Of a stretch of DNA of 64,000 nucleotides, positions 41,641-51,390 are shown in pieces. Position numbers and translations under genes: made by a program. The DNA is taken from the NCBI RefSeq assembly GCF_002209355.2, contig NZ_CP106855.1, positions 2,356,001-2,420,000 of the forward strand, read 5' to 3'. The number at the start of each line of letters is the position of its first letter. Positions within the stretch are counted from its first letter, which is position 1. Source of the stretch: Bdellovibrio sp. SKB1291214 (GTDB lineage Bacteria > Bdellovibrionota > Bdellovibrionia > Bdellovibrionales > Bdellovibrionaceae). The notes under the pieces are model-generated. The model saw nothing but the letters and a program-made list of their open reading frames with translations. It made no database searches and had not been told where the DNA came from.

Positions 41641-43128
41641 ATGTCTTCACAAGCTTCTTCTAAAGTTCGCGTTCGTTTTGCACCTTCTCCGACGGGTTAT
41701 TTGCACGTTGGTGGCGCAAGAACGGCTTTGTACAACTACCTTTTTGCCAAAAAAAATGGTGGTGAATTCATCCTTCGTATCGAAGACACCGATGAGGCTC
41801 GCTCCACTCAAGAATCTTTGCGTGGGGTGGTGGATGACCTGGTTTGGCTGAACCTCTTGTGGGCAGAAGGGGTAGACCCTGTCACTTTGAAAGATGTGGG
41901 ACCCAATGGCCCTTACAAACAAAGTGAGCGCATGCATATCTATAAGCAAATTGCGGAACAGCTTTTAGCTGAAGGCAAAGCTTATTACTGTTTCCTGACG
42001 GATGCGGAAATTGAAGCTCAACGTGAAGCTCAGATGAAAGCGGGCGGTCAGCCCCATATTCAATCTCCATATGCTGATTGGACTTTGGATCAAGCCAAAG
42101 CAAAAATGGCAGAGGGTGGGACTCCACCGGTTGTTCGTTTTAAAACGAAGCATCTTAAAAAAGACTATATCTTTAACGACATCGTTCGCGGTGAAGTGAA
42201 GTTCCCATCTGATATGGTGGGTGACTTTGTACTTCTTCGTGGTGGCGGTATGCCGGTTTATAACTTCTGTTGTGTGGTGGATGATCATTTGATGAAAATG
42301 ACCCACGTGTTCCGTGCAGAGGAGCATCTTCCAAACACTCTTCGTCAGTTGATGATTTACGAAGCGATGGGATGGAGGGCACCAGAGTTCGGTCACATGG
42401 CTTTGATTTTGGATGAAGACCGTCAAAAACTTTCTAAACGTAAAGGTGCCGTCGCTTGTGGCCAGTTGAAAGACGAAGGCTATTTGGCGTCTGCTGTTTT
42501 GAACTTCATCGCGCTTTTGGGATGGTCACATCCAGAAGGTAAAGAAATCATGTCGGTTGATGATATGGTTTCTGCTTTCGATATCTCTCGTCTAAATCCT
42601 TCGGGCGCGATCTTTGACCGCGTGAAATTCAAATGGATGAATGCGCAGCACTTGCGTGCTCTTCCAAATACGGAGTTGTGGAAAGCGATTCAGCCGTTCC
42701 TGGCTCGCGAAAATATGCAGTTGCCTTCAGATCCAGTTTGGCAGGACAAGTCTTTGAATTTGTTTAAGCCTTATATGGAAGTTTTAGCTGACGCGATCAC
42801 TTTGTACCGTCCACTGAATGACAACTCTTACGTGATTCAACCAGATGCCGAAGAAGTTATGAAGCTTGAAACGACCAGAGCTGTTTTGACGACTTGGAAA
42901 GAATTGGTTCAGGCGCACGGTGCTGAATACATGACTGAGGAAGAATTCCTAAAAATCCAAGATGAAGTAAAAAACAAAACGGGTGCTAAAGGTAAAAACC
43001 TGTTCCAGCCTATTCGTGTGGCTGTGATCGGTCAACCTCACGGAGCCGAGCTAAAAATTCTGGTGCCGTTGATGAAAAAGCAGTCCCTTGTGGCCCGTGC
43101 GGAAAAAGCACTAGCGAGCATCGCCTAA
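41641..43128 (+). CDS. gltX: Glutamyl-tRNA synthetase, class I
   Basis: Charges tRNA-Glu with glutamate. The start is ATG 41641 (GGAG eight nt upstream), giving 495 aa. The HIGH-type motif is APSPTGYLHVGGARTALYN at ~13-31, and the KMSKS-type motif is KLSKRKGAVA near residue 265. The C-terminal helical anticodon-binding domain is present and family length is met. Whether it discriminates against tRNA-Gln cannot be read here. It is cotranscribed or closely linked with cysS, 96 nt downstream. Confidence 0.95.
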   Translation: MSSQASSKVRVRFAPSPTGYLHVGGARTALYNYLFAKKNGGEFILRIEDTDEARSTQESLRGVVDDLVWLNLLWAEGVDPVTLKDVGPNGPYKQSERMHIYKQIAEQLLAEGKAYYCFLTDAEIEAQREAQMKAGGQPHIQSPYADWTLDQAKAKMAEGGTPPVVRFKTKHLKKDYIFNDIVRGEVKFPSDMVGDFVLLRGGGMPVYNFCCVVDDHLMKMTHVFRAEEHLPNTLRQLMIYEAMGWRAPEFGHMALILDEDRQKLSKRKGAVACGQLKDEGYLASAVLNFIALLGWSHPEGKEIMSVDDMVSAFDISRLNPSGAIFDRVKFKWMNAQHLRALPNTELWKAIQPFLARENMQLPSDPVWQDKSLNLFKPYMEVLADAITLYRPLNDNSYVIQPDAEEVMKLETTRAVLTTWKELVQAHGAEYMTEEEFLKIQDEVKNKTGAKGKNLFQPIRVAVIGQPHGAELKILVPLMKKQSLVARAEKALASIA

Positions 43129-43136
43129 AGGTACGT

Positions 43137-43208
43137 CCTTACCTGCAGAGGTAGGGCCTTACTTGGTAAAATTAATATTGAATGAACGGCATTGCTAAGT
43201 AAGGCCGT
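43137..43208 (+). promoter_or_regulatory. cysS leader with competing hairpins
   Basis: CCTTACCT (43137-43144) pairs with AGGTAGGG (43149-43156) around a GCAG loop. GGCCTTACTT (43155-43164) can pair with AAGTAAGGCC (43197-43206), but ACGGC (43186-43190) pairs with GCCGT (43204-43208), which uses the same right arm. The alternatives exclude one another, as in attenuators. No T-tract follows, so a translational switch before the GAGGA site is more likely than termination. Confidence 0.4.
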
Positions 43209-43224
43209 ATCTTTTGAGGAAATT

Positions 43225-44676
43225 ATGTCATTGAAGATTTACAACTCACAATCTCGTCAGTCCGAGGAATTTGTTCCTTACGATCCTAAGCACGTGAAAA
43301 TGTACGTGTGTGGTCCGACGGTTTATAACTTTCTTCATGTGGGTAATTTCCGTGGACCTGTTGTTTTCAATATGGTTCGCAATTGGTTGGAGTATCTTGG
43401 CTATAAAGTGACTTACGCTTTAAACTTTACCGATGTCGACGACAAAATCATCGCGAAGGCGAATGAAGTCGGCATGACGCCAGGGGAGTTATCTGAAAAG
43501 TATATTGCTGAATACAAGCATGACTTTGCAAGTTTGGGCCTTCGTCCTCATGATATGAATCCTAAGGTCACCGAGCACATGGAAGACATTTTGTCCATGG
43601 TCGGTACATTGATCGAGAAAAACGCCGCTTACGAAACACAAGGTGACGTGCTTTACTCGATTGAGTCCTTCAAAGACTACGGTAAACTGAGCGGTCGTCA
43701 CACTGATGAATTGCTAGCAGGTGCTCGTGTTGAAGTGGACGAGAAAAAACGTTCACCGATGGATTTTGCTTTGTGGAAGGCTGCAAAGCCAGGAGAAATT
43801 TCTTGGGCTTCTCCGTGGGGGCCTGGCCGTCCGGGTTGGCACATCGAGTGTTCGGCGATGATTAAAAATATTTTTGGTGATCAGATCGACATTCACGGTG
43901 GTGGAATGGATTTGATTTTTCCGCATCACGAAAATGAAATCGCGCAATCGGAAGGCTGCACAGGGAAGCACTTTGTGAAGTACTGGATGCACAATAACAT
44001 GCTAAATTTTGGCGGTCAGAAGATGTCAAAGTCTTTGGGCAACATTGTTTCGTTGCGTGAATTTGTGACGACGTACAACGCTGAAATTTATAAATGGATG
44101 ATTCAGTCTGTGCACTATCGCACGATGAGTGAGTTCGGTGATGCGGCTGTGGATCGCGCGATTTCCGGTCTGGCTCGCGTATATTCGGCTCTTGCCATGG
44201 CGGAATCTTATCTGACGCCGGAAGTGACTCAAGCGGATGCTGGATTTGCGAAAATCACTGAAGACGCTTGGAAAAAAGTGGAAGCAGCGATGAATGATGA
44301 CTTCGGTACACCTGAAGTTTTTGCGACCATGTTTGAAGTGGTCCGCCAGTTCAACACTCAAGTTCGCCGTGGTATGAAAGTGAACCCAGCAATTCAAGGC
44401 AAAGCTTTGGTGTTTTCTCAGTTTATCAAGAAGGTCGGCAGCATGATGGCAATGTTCCAAGAACCTGCACATGATTTCTTGGTCAAGGTTGATGATATGT
44501 TGCTGGATAAGGCGGGAATAAAACGCGCCGAAGTCGATGCTGTCGTAGCAGAGCGTTCGCAAGCTCGTGCTAATAAAGACTTTGCAAAATCGGATGAACT
44601 TCGTAACAAGCTTGTAGCTATGAATATTTCAGTTAGTGACACACCGGAAGGCTCGTTCTGGGAAGTTTCTAAATAA
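43225..44676 (+). CDS. cysS: Cysteinyl-tRNA synthetase, class I
   Basis: Charges tRNA-Cys with cysteine. The start is ATG 43225 with GAGGA four nt upstream; the protein is 483 aa. The zinc-site Cys and HIGH-type motif appear in MYVCGPTVYNFLHVGNFRG, followed by HGGGMDLIFPHHENEIAQSE and the KMSKSLGN signature. The C-terminal DALR-type anticodon domain is complete. A leader with alternative hairpins precedes it. It is followed by a 317-bp non-coding stretch with a tandem repeat array. Confidence 0.95.
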   Translation: MSLKIYNSQSRQSEEFVPYDPKHVKMYVCGPTVYNFLHVGNFRGPVVFNMVRNWLEYLGYKVTYALNFTDVDDKIIAKANEVGMTPGELSEKYIAEYKHDFASLGLRPHDMNPKVTEHMEDILSMVGTLIEKNAAYETQGDVLYSIESFKDYGKLSGRHTDELLAGARVEVDEKKRSPMDFALWKAAKPGEISWASPWGPGRPGWHIECSAMIKNIFGDQIDIHGGGMDLIFPHHENEIAQSEGCTGKHFVKYWMHNNMLNFGGQKMSKSLGNIVSLREFVTTYNAEIYKWMIQSVHYRTMSEFGDAAVDRAISGLARVYSALAMAESYLTPEVTQADAGFAKITEDAWKKVEAAMNDDFGTPEVFATMFEVVRQFNTQVRRGMKVNPAIQGKALVFSQFIKKVGSMMAMFQEPAHDFLVKVDDMLLDKAGIKRAEVDAVVAERSQARANKDFAKSDELRNKLVAMNISVSDTPEGSFWEVSK

Positions 44677-44993
44677 ATAATTCAGCAGGAAAACGAGAAT
44701 AGGTAACGGGAATTGAGAGAGTGCATTCACTCGTGCTTGCACTCATTCACTCACGCTCTCACGCTCTCATGTTTTCAAGTTTTCATGTTTTCATGTTTTC
44801 ATGTTTTCATGTTTTCATGTTTTCATTTCATGTTTTCATGTTTTCATGTTTTCATGTTTTCATGTTTTCATGTTTTCATGTTTTCATGTTTTCAAGTTCT
44901 CAAGTTCTGCCGCCTCAATACCCACCGTATCCCCCGTGACGCATGCAGTAACCGGAACGGAGGTAGATTTGGCAATTTTGACCGCATTTACAT
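44677..44993. other. Non-coding region with tandem repeats
   Basis: About 317 bp between cysS (plus) and the GT39-like gene (minus) without a credible gene. Its middle is an 8-bp repeat array (44756-44904), and its left part is made of degenerate CACTC-like units that look like decayed copies. Open frames through the array encode only a low-complexity Phe/Met/Cys/His pattern and are rejected. Confidence 0.6.
44756..44904 (+). repeat. 8-bp tandem repeat array (TTTTCATG)n
   Basis: The core has twelve perfect TTTTCATG copies: five at 44780-44819 and seven at 44833-44888. Between them is a 13-nt unit (44820-44832) that looks like two copies with 3 nt deleted. Edges carry variants (CTCTCACG, CTCTCATG and TTTTCAAG on the left; TTTTCAAG and TTCTCAAG on the right). 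Perfect copies in the centre and decayed ones at the edges are typical of slippage. Copy number probably varies between isolates. Confidence 0.9.
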
Positions 44994-46814
44994 TTAAGTG
45001 ATCTCTGAAAGTGGTTTTCTCTTCATTGTAAGGGCTCTGATCGCCGCAGTGACAAGGCTCCCGCAATAGACAATTCCTAAACTGCTCCACATCAAGAACA
45101 ATCCATCGAATGGAACTCTGAACCTGTTCTCTGATTTGAAAATATAAACGGTAAAGAAAATTGTTAGGGCCATCAAAGCGCAGACTTCGTTCAAATCGTT
45201 ACGGCGCCGGGAATACGACAGCGCTCCGATAACAGCCAAAGGTAAAAGGCCCCATTCGAAAATTGGCGCCCAGATTTTATAAAGGAAATCAATCGGGGAG
45301 CCAGCAACCGGCCATGTGCTATTGCCATAGAAAAGATAATTGATATAGCGCAGGCTTTCCGCCATGACCCATGGGTTTTCCTTCACGCAGTCAGCCCCCG
45401 CTTTCCAGAAATACGCCTGGTCTGTGAAAGGTCGATCCCATTTTTTAAAAGTAGTTTCTTTTAAAGTCACAAACAGCGGTGACATCCAAGACGCCCCGGC
45501 CGAGTCAGCATTGTTTTTGGAAGGACATTTTCCCTCGACAAAATTCAAAGCTCCCGCAGTGGGTCCCCATTGAAATTGATTGTAGGCAAACTTTGTGAAT
45601 GCCAAATGGGGCAGCATCACGATGAAACAGCCCATAGCAAGAATGCCTACTTTCTTAAAGGCAATTTTATACTGATCGCGCTCACGATATAAAAGCCATA
45701 AACTAAATGCCGGAATAAAGAATGCGTGATTTCCCTTAAAGTAAAAAGACACCATCAATAGGACGCCAACCAGAAAGTAATCTTTAAGACGTTTTGACTC
45801 TAACGCCTTCATAATCCACCACAAAGTCAGCATGATTAAAAAACTGTACGGGGACTCTGCCATATGACGAGCCGTAAAGCCGACCTGGGGCGCATCAAGG
45901 CAAACGAATAAAAGTGTCAAAAGAGCCGCGGTTTTCCCAAAATTTTTCAAAACCAAAAGATAAGCAAGCAGTGCCGTCCCCAGGGAAACAAAAATGCTAG
46001 TCCATTTTAAAAGTTCCCAATCACCCAGAATTCTTAAAACCAAAGTGTAAAGGGTGTATCCGATGGGTTGAAAGGTTTGCCCTAAGTTGAAAGAGCCACG
46101 AAGCATCTGAACTCCTCGCTGAAAATATCCTGACATGTCTGAAAACAGATACATCTCCGGAGGCATTGCAACCTGGGTGGTCCAAAATCGTAGTAAAAAA
46201 CCTAATAGAAAAACAGCGATGACGGGAATCTTCCAGCGATCCTGAGGCAAGGGGAGTGTCGCGTACAGTATCCCGCAAAGGGCTAAGCAAAGAAAAAACA
46301 ACCCGACAAGCAGTTGCGGAGAACTCCAGTCCTTATCTAGGTAAAATCCAAAACTTCCACCAAAAGAATCTCCACTGAGGTTCCAAGTGGTGGTTTTGCT
46401 AAATGTGTTAGCGGGAATTTTAAGCGCCATTCCGCGTTCATTATTGCAGCGAGCTTCCGGCGAAGATGGCAACGTCCAGTCTTGTCCGTTCGTGGACAGG
46501 GTGTTTAAACAACTTAAAGTCCGTAAACGTAAATCCTGAGGCATCATCCACGAGGGCAGGTAATTGGCGCGAGTCGTAAACTGCAACCAAAACAAACCAC
46601 TTTCGTTGGGATTGTAATCTTTGATTACAATCGATGAAGGAGCCTTCGTATCCGTTTGTAAGTTCGGATGTACGATCTGAATGTTTTCCATCTTAGGAGT
46701 GAGTAACTGAAACCAGTTCAGACAAACGATCACGATGAACAGACTTAATAAAAACAGGCGAGTGGAGAAGAGTTTGCTCCCGGTGTTTGCTGAAAGATTT
46801 GATGAATTTCCCAT
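44994..46814 (-). CDS. GT39-like polytopic glycosyltransferase
   Basis: A 606-aa inner-membrane protein with about 12 hydrophobic helices and a periplasmic domain between helix 1 and helix 2 (~45-165). The acidic LFSDMSGYFQRGVQML loop near residue 225 resembles the catalytic Asp loop of ArnT/PMT-type transferases, which use polyprenyl-phosphate sugars. Acceptor and sugar cannot be read from sequence; glycan or lipid decoration of the envelope is likely. It is followed on the same strand by no close gene, and its start is 60 nt downstream of the penicillin-acylase-like gene. Confidence 0.75.
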   Translation of the reverse strand: MGNSSNLSANTGSKLFSTRLFLLSLFIVIVCLNWFQLLTPKMENIQIVHPNLQTDTKAPSSIVIKDYNPNESGLFWLQFTTRANYLPSWMMPQDLRLRTLSCLNTLSTNGQDWTLPSSPEARCNNERGMALKIPANTFSKTTTWNLSGDSFGGSFGFYLDKDWSSPQLLVGLFFLCLALCGILYATLPLPQDRWKIPVIAVFLLGFLLRFWTTQVAMPPEMYLFSDMSGYFQRGVQMLRGSFNLGQTFQPIGYTLYTLVLRILGDWELLKWTSIFVSLGTALLAYLLVLKNFGKTAALLTLLFVCLDAPQVGFTARHMAESPYSFLIMLTLWWIMKALESKRLKDYFLVGVLLMVSFYFKGNHAFFIPAFSLWLLYRERDQYKIAFKKVGILAMGCFIVMLPHLAFTKFAYNQFQWGPTAGALNFVEGKCPSKNNADSAGASWMSPLFVTLKETTFKKWDRPFTDQAYFWKAGADCVKENPWVMAESLRYINYLFYGNSTWPVAGSPIDFLYKIWAPIFEWGLLPLAVIGALSYSRRRNDLNEVCALMALTIFFTVYIFKSENRFRVPFDGLFLMWSSLGIVYCGSLVTAAIRALTMKRKPLSEIT

Positions 46815-46874
46815 GACCGAAGCTGTAGCCTCGGTCGGGATTCACGGCAAGTTACCAAGTCGACATTATCACCT

Positions 46875-49193
46875 TTATTGCGATGCAATTGGTGCGCTTT
46901 TCAAAACCAGTTCGTGGGTCTTATTCGCCTCAATCTCCTTGGAATCCATTAATTGTGGACGGTGAAATCCCGTTACAAAAAGTTCAACTTGGTCTTTGTA
47001 AAACGGGGATAGCATATGGCCGCTAATGCCAATGGGATTAACTCCCCAGCTGTGAGTCACATTTGCCATGTCGACCACTCGGCGAGTGGACGCACCCGCA
47101 ACGACATTGAAATCACCGCCCAAGGAGCGCGCCTTGTTATTCGTGATTTCATTGTAGGCACCACCCAGCGGATAAGGACCTAAATTGAAAATGTAATTTA
47201 AAGGTTTTTCTCGGCCCAGCGGGTGAACATACTCAATGGTGTGAATGTCTCCCCATTGAGGAGGGCGGGACCATTTTGCCATTGTGTTGCGGAAAGCATG
47301 AGTAAACAACTCGTCAGGTTTGACTAATTTCCACCATGGAGAATTTTCGTTTTGCACAACTCTCTCAAAAAACATCCAAGCGTGAGGGGTTGTCAGATAG
47401 GCGGCCCGTTGATCCTCCAGAGGAGCTAGCAGCAAAAGCAGACTTTCGTTAATCCAGCTATAGTAAAGACTCGCTTCACGAGAATCCCTGTCGGAAATAA
47501 AATTCCACTTTTTAAGGCGGTCCAGGATTGGACCGTGTTTAATAAATTCGTCCGCTGTTAGTTTTAAGTGACTCAGCATTTTCGCCATTAAAACGTGGTT
47601 CGCCGCATTGAAGTTCTTCACTTGCAGACTGCGCATTTCTTCGGCGTTCCAAAGCTTTTTAGTCTCAAGAATTTCGGTGATGGTTTTCTGGCGGTCCGCA
47701 CTTTGCCAGTCTCCACGAAGTTCCGATTCGATATCTGTCGGGCGAGTGTTGGCAGTCACAATGATTCCGTTTGCTGGATTTACGACATGAGGTTTTTGCT
47801 CCCAGCTTAATAATCCTTTGTATTCGTCCTTGCCGCTCGTACCGTCCAGAATCATATCGGAATTAGGATTGTGCTTAGTCGCGACATCACCAAACATCCA
47901 CCAAGCGATGTTTTTTTCATCCGCATACATGACATTTAATCCTGGAGCACTTCCAGTCTTTAATGCATTTTCGAAAGTCTTCATGTCTTTGGATTCGCCC
48001 ATTGTATACAGAGCTTGCAATGGATCGTTGTCGATCTTGGGATAGGCCCATTTCAGGGAAAGGTCTGCATCGACCACGTAATCCATTAAAGGCCCGTGAG
48101 GAGTTTGAATCACTTCCATCTGAACGGGGGCTTGCTTTTTAACCATGATGGTTTCGTTACGAACAGTGTAGGGTTGTTCTTTGCCGTTAAAAATCAAAGT
48201 CTTTTTTGTACGATCAATTTTTTCGGAGTAAAGATCCATGTCATCCGTCTGAGACATTGTAAATCCCCAGGCGTGATGGGGAGTGTGACCCAAGATCGCA
48301 AAAGGAACGAGCGGCAGATAGTGTCCATAGATTTCAAATTCCGGGGTGTGAATGTGCGCCTCGAACCAAACCGATGGATGATTAAAGCCAATGTGGGGGT
48401 CGTTGGCAAAAATGCTTTTGCCACTTGCAGAACGTGAAGGCCCGACGAGCCAAGAGTTGCTGCTATCGAAAACCGCTGCAAAGGAGCTGTCTGCCAACTT
48501 ATAAAGGGGGCTTAAGTCGACTTGACTTGCGACGCTATAGGGAGTTTTTAACGGATCATTGCGAAGCTCTTGAAACATTTCGGGCGACAATTTTTTCGCC
48601 AGCAACGTCATCGTAGGGTCTACTCGTAAAGCGATCCCAAAGCTATAAGCGATTTGTCCGGTCATGACGTAGGAGTCGATGGGTGAAAAGGGAGCAAGCT
48701 TGGTAATCCCTAGAATCGCCAGGTCATAGGGAATCGGGCGAGTCGCGACGTATTGATTCACGCCGTCGCAAAAGGACTCCATCATTTTCCACATTTCCGG
48801 ATCGAAGGTGCCGTCTTTGCGTTTTTTCTCAAGCATCTTTTCTGAGGTCTTTTTCAACCCAAGACTGCGATATAGCATGTCTGATTTTACGGCTCTTTCA
48901 CCGATGACTTCTGCGAGAAGACCTTGTGTTTGGCGGCGAGCCATTTCCATTTGGAAAAGTCTTTCGCTGGCCATCACATATCCGAGTGCTTTAAACGCAT
49001 CTGATTTGTTTTGAGCGAAAATGTGGGGAATCCCATAGGTGTCACGTTGCACTTTGACGTCTTTAGAAAGGTTTGTCAGAGAGATTTCGCCATCAAGCGG
49101 CGCCAATGATCGACGCATAAACGAATAGGTTCCCAAAACCACAACCAAAAGAACTGCAGCAAAAACAACGAGGGAAATTTTAAGTTTTCTCAT
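46875..49193 (-). CDS. Penicillin acylase family (Ntn) hydrolase
   Basis: A 772-aa protein with an N-terminal membrane anchor (residues 5-25) and then a penicillin-amidase fold. These enzymes self-cleave to expose an N-terminal Ser that hydrolyses amides such as beta-lactam side chains or acyl-homoserine lactones. The nucleophile block is FDSSNSWLVGPSRSASGKSIFANDPH, with S245 before Asn as the likely new N-terminus. Other family segments (HAWGFTMSQTDDMDLY and GANY-like turns) are present. ATG 49193 is the likeliest start. The natural substrate is unknown; peptide or signal amides are possible. Confidence 0.87.
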   Translation of the reverse strand: MRKLKISLVVFAAVLLVVVLGTYSFMRRSLAPLDGEISLTNLSKDVKVQRDTYGIPHIFAQNKSDAFKALGYVMASERLFQMEMARRQTQGLLAEVIGERAVKSDMLYRSLGLKKTSEKMLEKKRKDGTFDPEMWKMMESFCDGVNQYVATRPIPYDLAILGITKLAPFSPIDSYVMTGQIAYSFGIALRVDPTMTLLAKKLSPEMFQELRNDPLKTPYSVASQVDLSPLYKLADSSFAAVFDSSNSWLVGPSRSASGKSIFANDPHIGFNHPSVWFEAHIHTPEFEIYGHYLPLVPFAILGHTPHHAWGFTMSQTDDMDLYSEKIDRTKKTLIFNGKEQPYTVRNETIMVKKQAPVQMEVIQTPHGPLMDYVVDADLSLKWAYPKIDNDPLQALYTMGESKDMKTFENALKTGSAPGLNVMYADEKNIAWWMFGDVATKHNPNSDMILDGTSGKDEYKGLLSWEQKPHVVNPANGIIVTANTRPTDIESELRGDWQSADRQKTITEILETKKLWNAEEMRSLQVKNFNAANHVLMAKMLSHLKLTADEFIKHGPILDRLKKWNFISDRDSREASLYYSWINESLLLLLAPLEDQRAAYLTTPHAWMFFERVVQNENSPWWKLVKPDELFTHAFRNTMAKWSRPPQWGDIHTIEYVHPLGREKPLNYIFNLGPYPLGGAYNEITNNKARSLGGDFNVVAGASTRRVVDMANVTHSWGVNPIGISGHMLSPFYKDQVELFVTGFHRPQLMDSKEIEANKTHELVLKSAPIASQ

Positions 49194-49311
49194 GCCCCTC
49201 ACTGTCACAAAGACCAGAGATTCATGCAAGTCTGCGAGATGTCACTGCGCAAGATAGAAATGACCAGGAGCCTCTAGCGAACTGGCTTTTATTTGTGCTA
49301 CGATCAGAGGG

Positions 49312-51390
49312 ATGGCCAAAGCTTATAAAAAGAACTTTCAATTGGTGTCTGAGTTTAAACCTTCTGGGGATCAGCCAAAAGCGATCGAGCAGATGCTGGA
49401 AAATTTTGGTGCGGGTCTGAAGCATCAAACATTACTGGGTGTCACCGGTTCCGGAAAAACATTCAGTATGGCGCACACGATTGCGCGGATGAATCAACCG
49501 GCCCTGGTGCTTGCCCCCAACAAAACATTGGCAGCGCAATTGTATGCTGAGTTCAAAGAGTTATTCCCGCACAATGCGGTTGAGTACTTTGTTTCTTATT
49601 ATGATTACTATCAGCCCGAAGCCTATATTCCCTCGACCGACACTTACATTGAAAAAGACTCGGCGATTAATGAGCAAATCGATCGCATGCGCCACTCGGC
49701 CACGCGTTCTTTGTTTGATCGTCGCGACGTTATTATCGTGAGTTCGGTTTCTTGTATCTATGGTTTGGGTTCGCCTGAAGCCTACGAAGGCATGATGATT
49801 CAGGTTGTCTCGAATACCGAGATGAAACGTGATCATCTTTTGCGTGAACTCATACGTGTACAATATCAACGAAACAACGTCGACTTTTCGCGCGGCACAG
49901 TTCGGGTGCGCGGGGATAATGTCGAAATCTTCCCTCCGTACGAAGAAGAGCGCGCAATCCGCGTTGAGTTCTTTGGTGATTTCATCGAAAGACTTTCGTG
50001 GATTGATCCACTGACTGGTCAGGTACTGGAAGAGATCGATCAAATCGGTATCTATCCGGGAAGTCACTATGCAACAGGTGATGATAACTTGAAACGCGCG
50101 ATCAAGACGATCCAAGATGAGTTGCGGGATCAGCTGCAGTTCCTGAATAAAAATATGAAGTTCTTAGAAGCTCAACGATTGGAGCAAAGAACTTATTACG
50201 ATATCGAGATGATGGAACAAATGGGTTTTTGTCAGGGGATCGAGAACTATTCTCGGCACTTAACAGGCCGTGGACCCGGCGAACCACCTCCGACATTGCT
50301 AGAATACTTCCCGAAGGACTTTATCACGTTCATCGATGAATCACACGTGACCGTTCCTCAAATCGGGGGGATGTACCGCGGGGATCGTGCTCGTAAGTCA
50401 ACTTTGGTTGAGCATGGTTTCCGTATGCCATCAGCCTTGGACAATCGCCCTTTGAACTTTCAAGAATTTGAAAAGATGATGGATAAGTGCGTGTATGTTT
50501 CGGCGACGCCGGGCACTTATGAATTGCAAAAATCCGAAGGTATTATCGTTGAACAGATCATCCGCCCAACAGGTTTGATTGATCCGATTGTGGAAGTCCG
50601 TCCCGTAAAACATCAGGTCGATGATTTACTGAAAGAAATCCGTGAGCGTATCAAATTGAAAGAACGCGTTTTGATCACGACTTTAACAAAACGCTCCGCC
50701 GAGGATTTGACCGAGTACTACGAAAATTTGGGAATCAAAATCAAATACTTGCACAGCGATATTGATACGATCGAGCGTTCAGAAATCCTGCGCGATTTGC
50801 GCTTGGGAGTGTTTGACGTTTTGGTAGGTATCAACTTATTGAGAGAAGGTCTGGATATTCCAGAGGTCAGCCTTGTCGGTATCACCGATGCCGATAAAGA
50901 GGGATTCCTTCGTTCCGAAAGATCGCTGATTCAAACAATTGGTCGAGCAGCTCGTAATATCAATGGACGGGTGATCTTGTACGGGGATGTGATGACCGAA
51001 AGTATGACCAAGGCCATCGGTGAAACCGAACGTCGTCGTCGTATTCAGCAAGAGTATAATGAAGCCCATGGCATCACTCCACAATCTATTCGTAAGAAAA
51101 TTCGCGACGGATTGGGTGAAGCCTTTGACGGCTCTGTGGGTGGAGCACCATTGAAAGGTGAAAACCGTCAACAGGCCATCGTTAATAAGTACTCGCACGA
51201 ACCGGATAAATTGACTCAAGAGATTGATAAGCTTCGCGATAAAATGCGCAAACTTTCTAAGAACTTGGATTTCGAGGAAGCGGCGAAAGTACGCGACGAA
51301 ATCAAACGTTTGCAAATTGTTGAATTGGGCATTCGCAGTGGGGAAGTCGAAGGCGAGAGTGCCAAGGTGAATAAAGATGGCCTCGAGTAA
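49312..51390 (+). CDS. uvrB: Excinuclease ABC subunit B
   Basis: Damage-verifying helicase of nucleotide excision repair. The 692-aa protein has Walker A GVTGSGKT near residue 44, the beta-hairpin region [21 protein letters not shown], the DESH box, SATPGTYEL and the [24 protein letters not shown] motif VI. The C-terminal UVR domain for UvrC contact ([24 protein letters not shown]) is intact. It overlaps uvrC by 14 nt, so the two are translated together. Confidence 0.96.
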   Translation: MAKAYKKNFQLVSEFKPSGDQPKAIEQMLENFGAGLKHQTLLGVTGSGKTFSMAHTIARMNQPALVLAPNKTLAAQLYAEFKELFPHNAVEYFVSYYDYYQPEAYIPSTDTYIEKDSAINEQIDRMRHSATRSLFDRRDVIIVSSVSCIYGLGSPEAYEGMMIQVVSNTEMKRDHLLRELIRVQYQRNNVDFSRGTVRVRGDNVEIFPPYEEERAIRVEFFGDFIERLSWIDPLTGQVLEEIDQIGIYPGSHYATGDDNLKRAIKTIQDELRDQLQFLNKNMKFLEAQRLEQRTYYDIEMMEQMGFCQGIENYSRHLTGRGPGEPPPTLLEYFPKDFITFIDESHVTVPQIGGMYRGDRARKSTLVEHGFRMPSALDNRPLNFQEFEKMMDKCVYVSATPGTYELQKSEGIIVEQIIRPTGLIDPIVEVRPVKHQVDDLLKEIRERIKLKERVLITTLTKRSAEDLTEYYENLGIKIKYLHSDIDTIERSEILRDLRLGVFDVLVGINLLREGLDIPEVSLVGITDADKEGFLRSERSLIQTIGRAARNINGRVILYGDVMTESMTKAIGETERRRRIQQEYNEAHGITPQSIRKKIRDGLGEAFDGSVGGAPLKGENRQQAIVNKYSHEPDKLTQEIDKLRDKMRKLSKNLDFEEAAKVRDEIKRLQIVELGIRSGEVEGESAKVNKDGLE

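Noticed and set aside
43129-43224. T-box riboswitch before cysS
   Set aside because: The T-box sequence (AGGGTGG-like with ACCGCG) is absent.
44713-44997. Open frames through the 8-bp repeat array coding for a Phe/Met/Cys/His repeat
   Set aside because: The frames exist only because TTTTCATG repeats contain no stop; composition is artificial and there is no ribosome site or family match.
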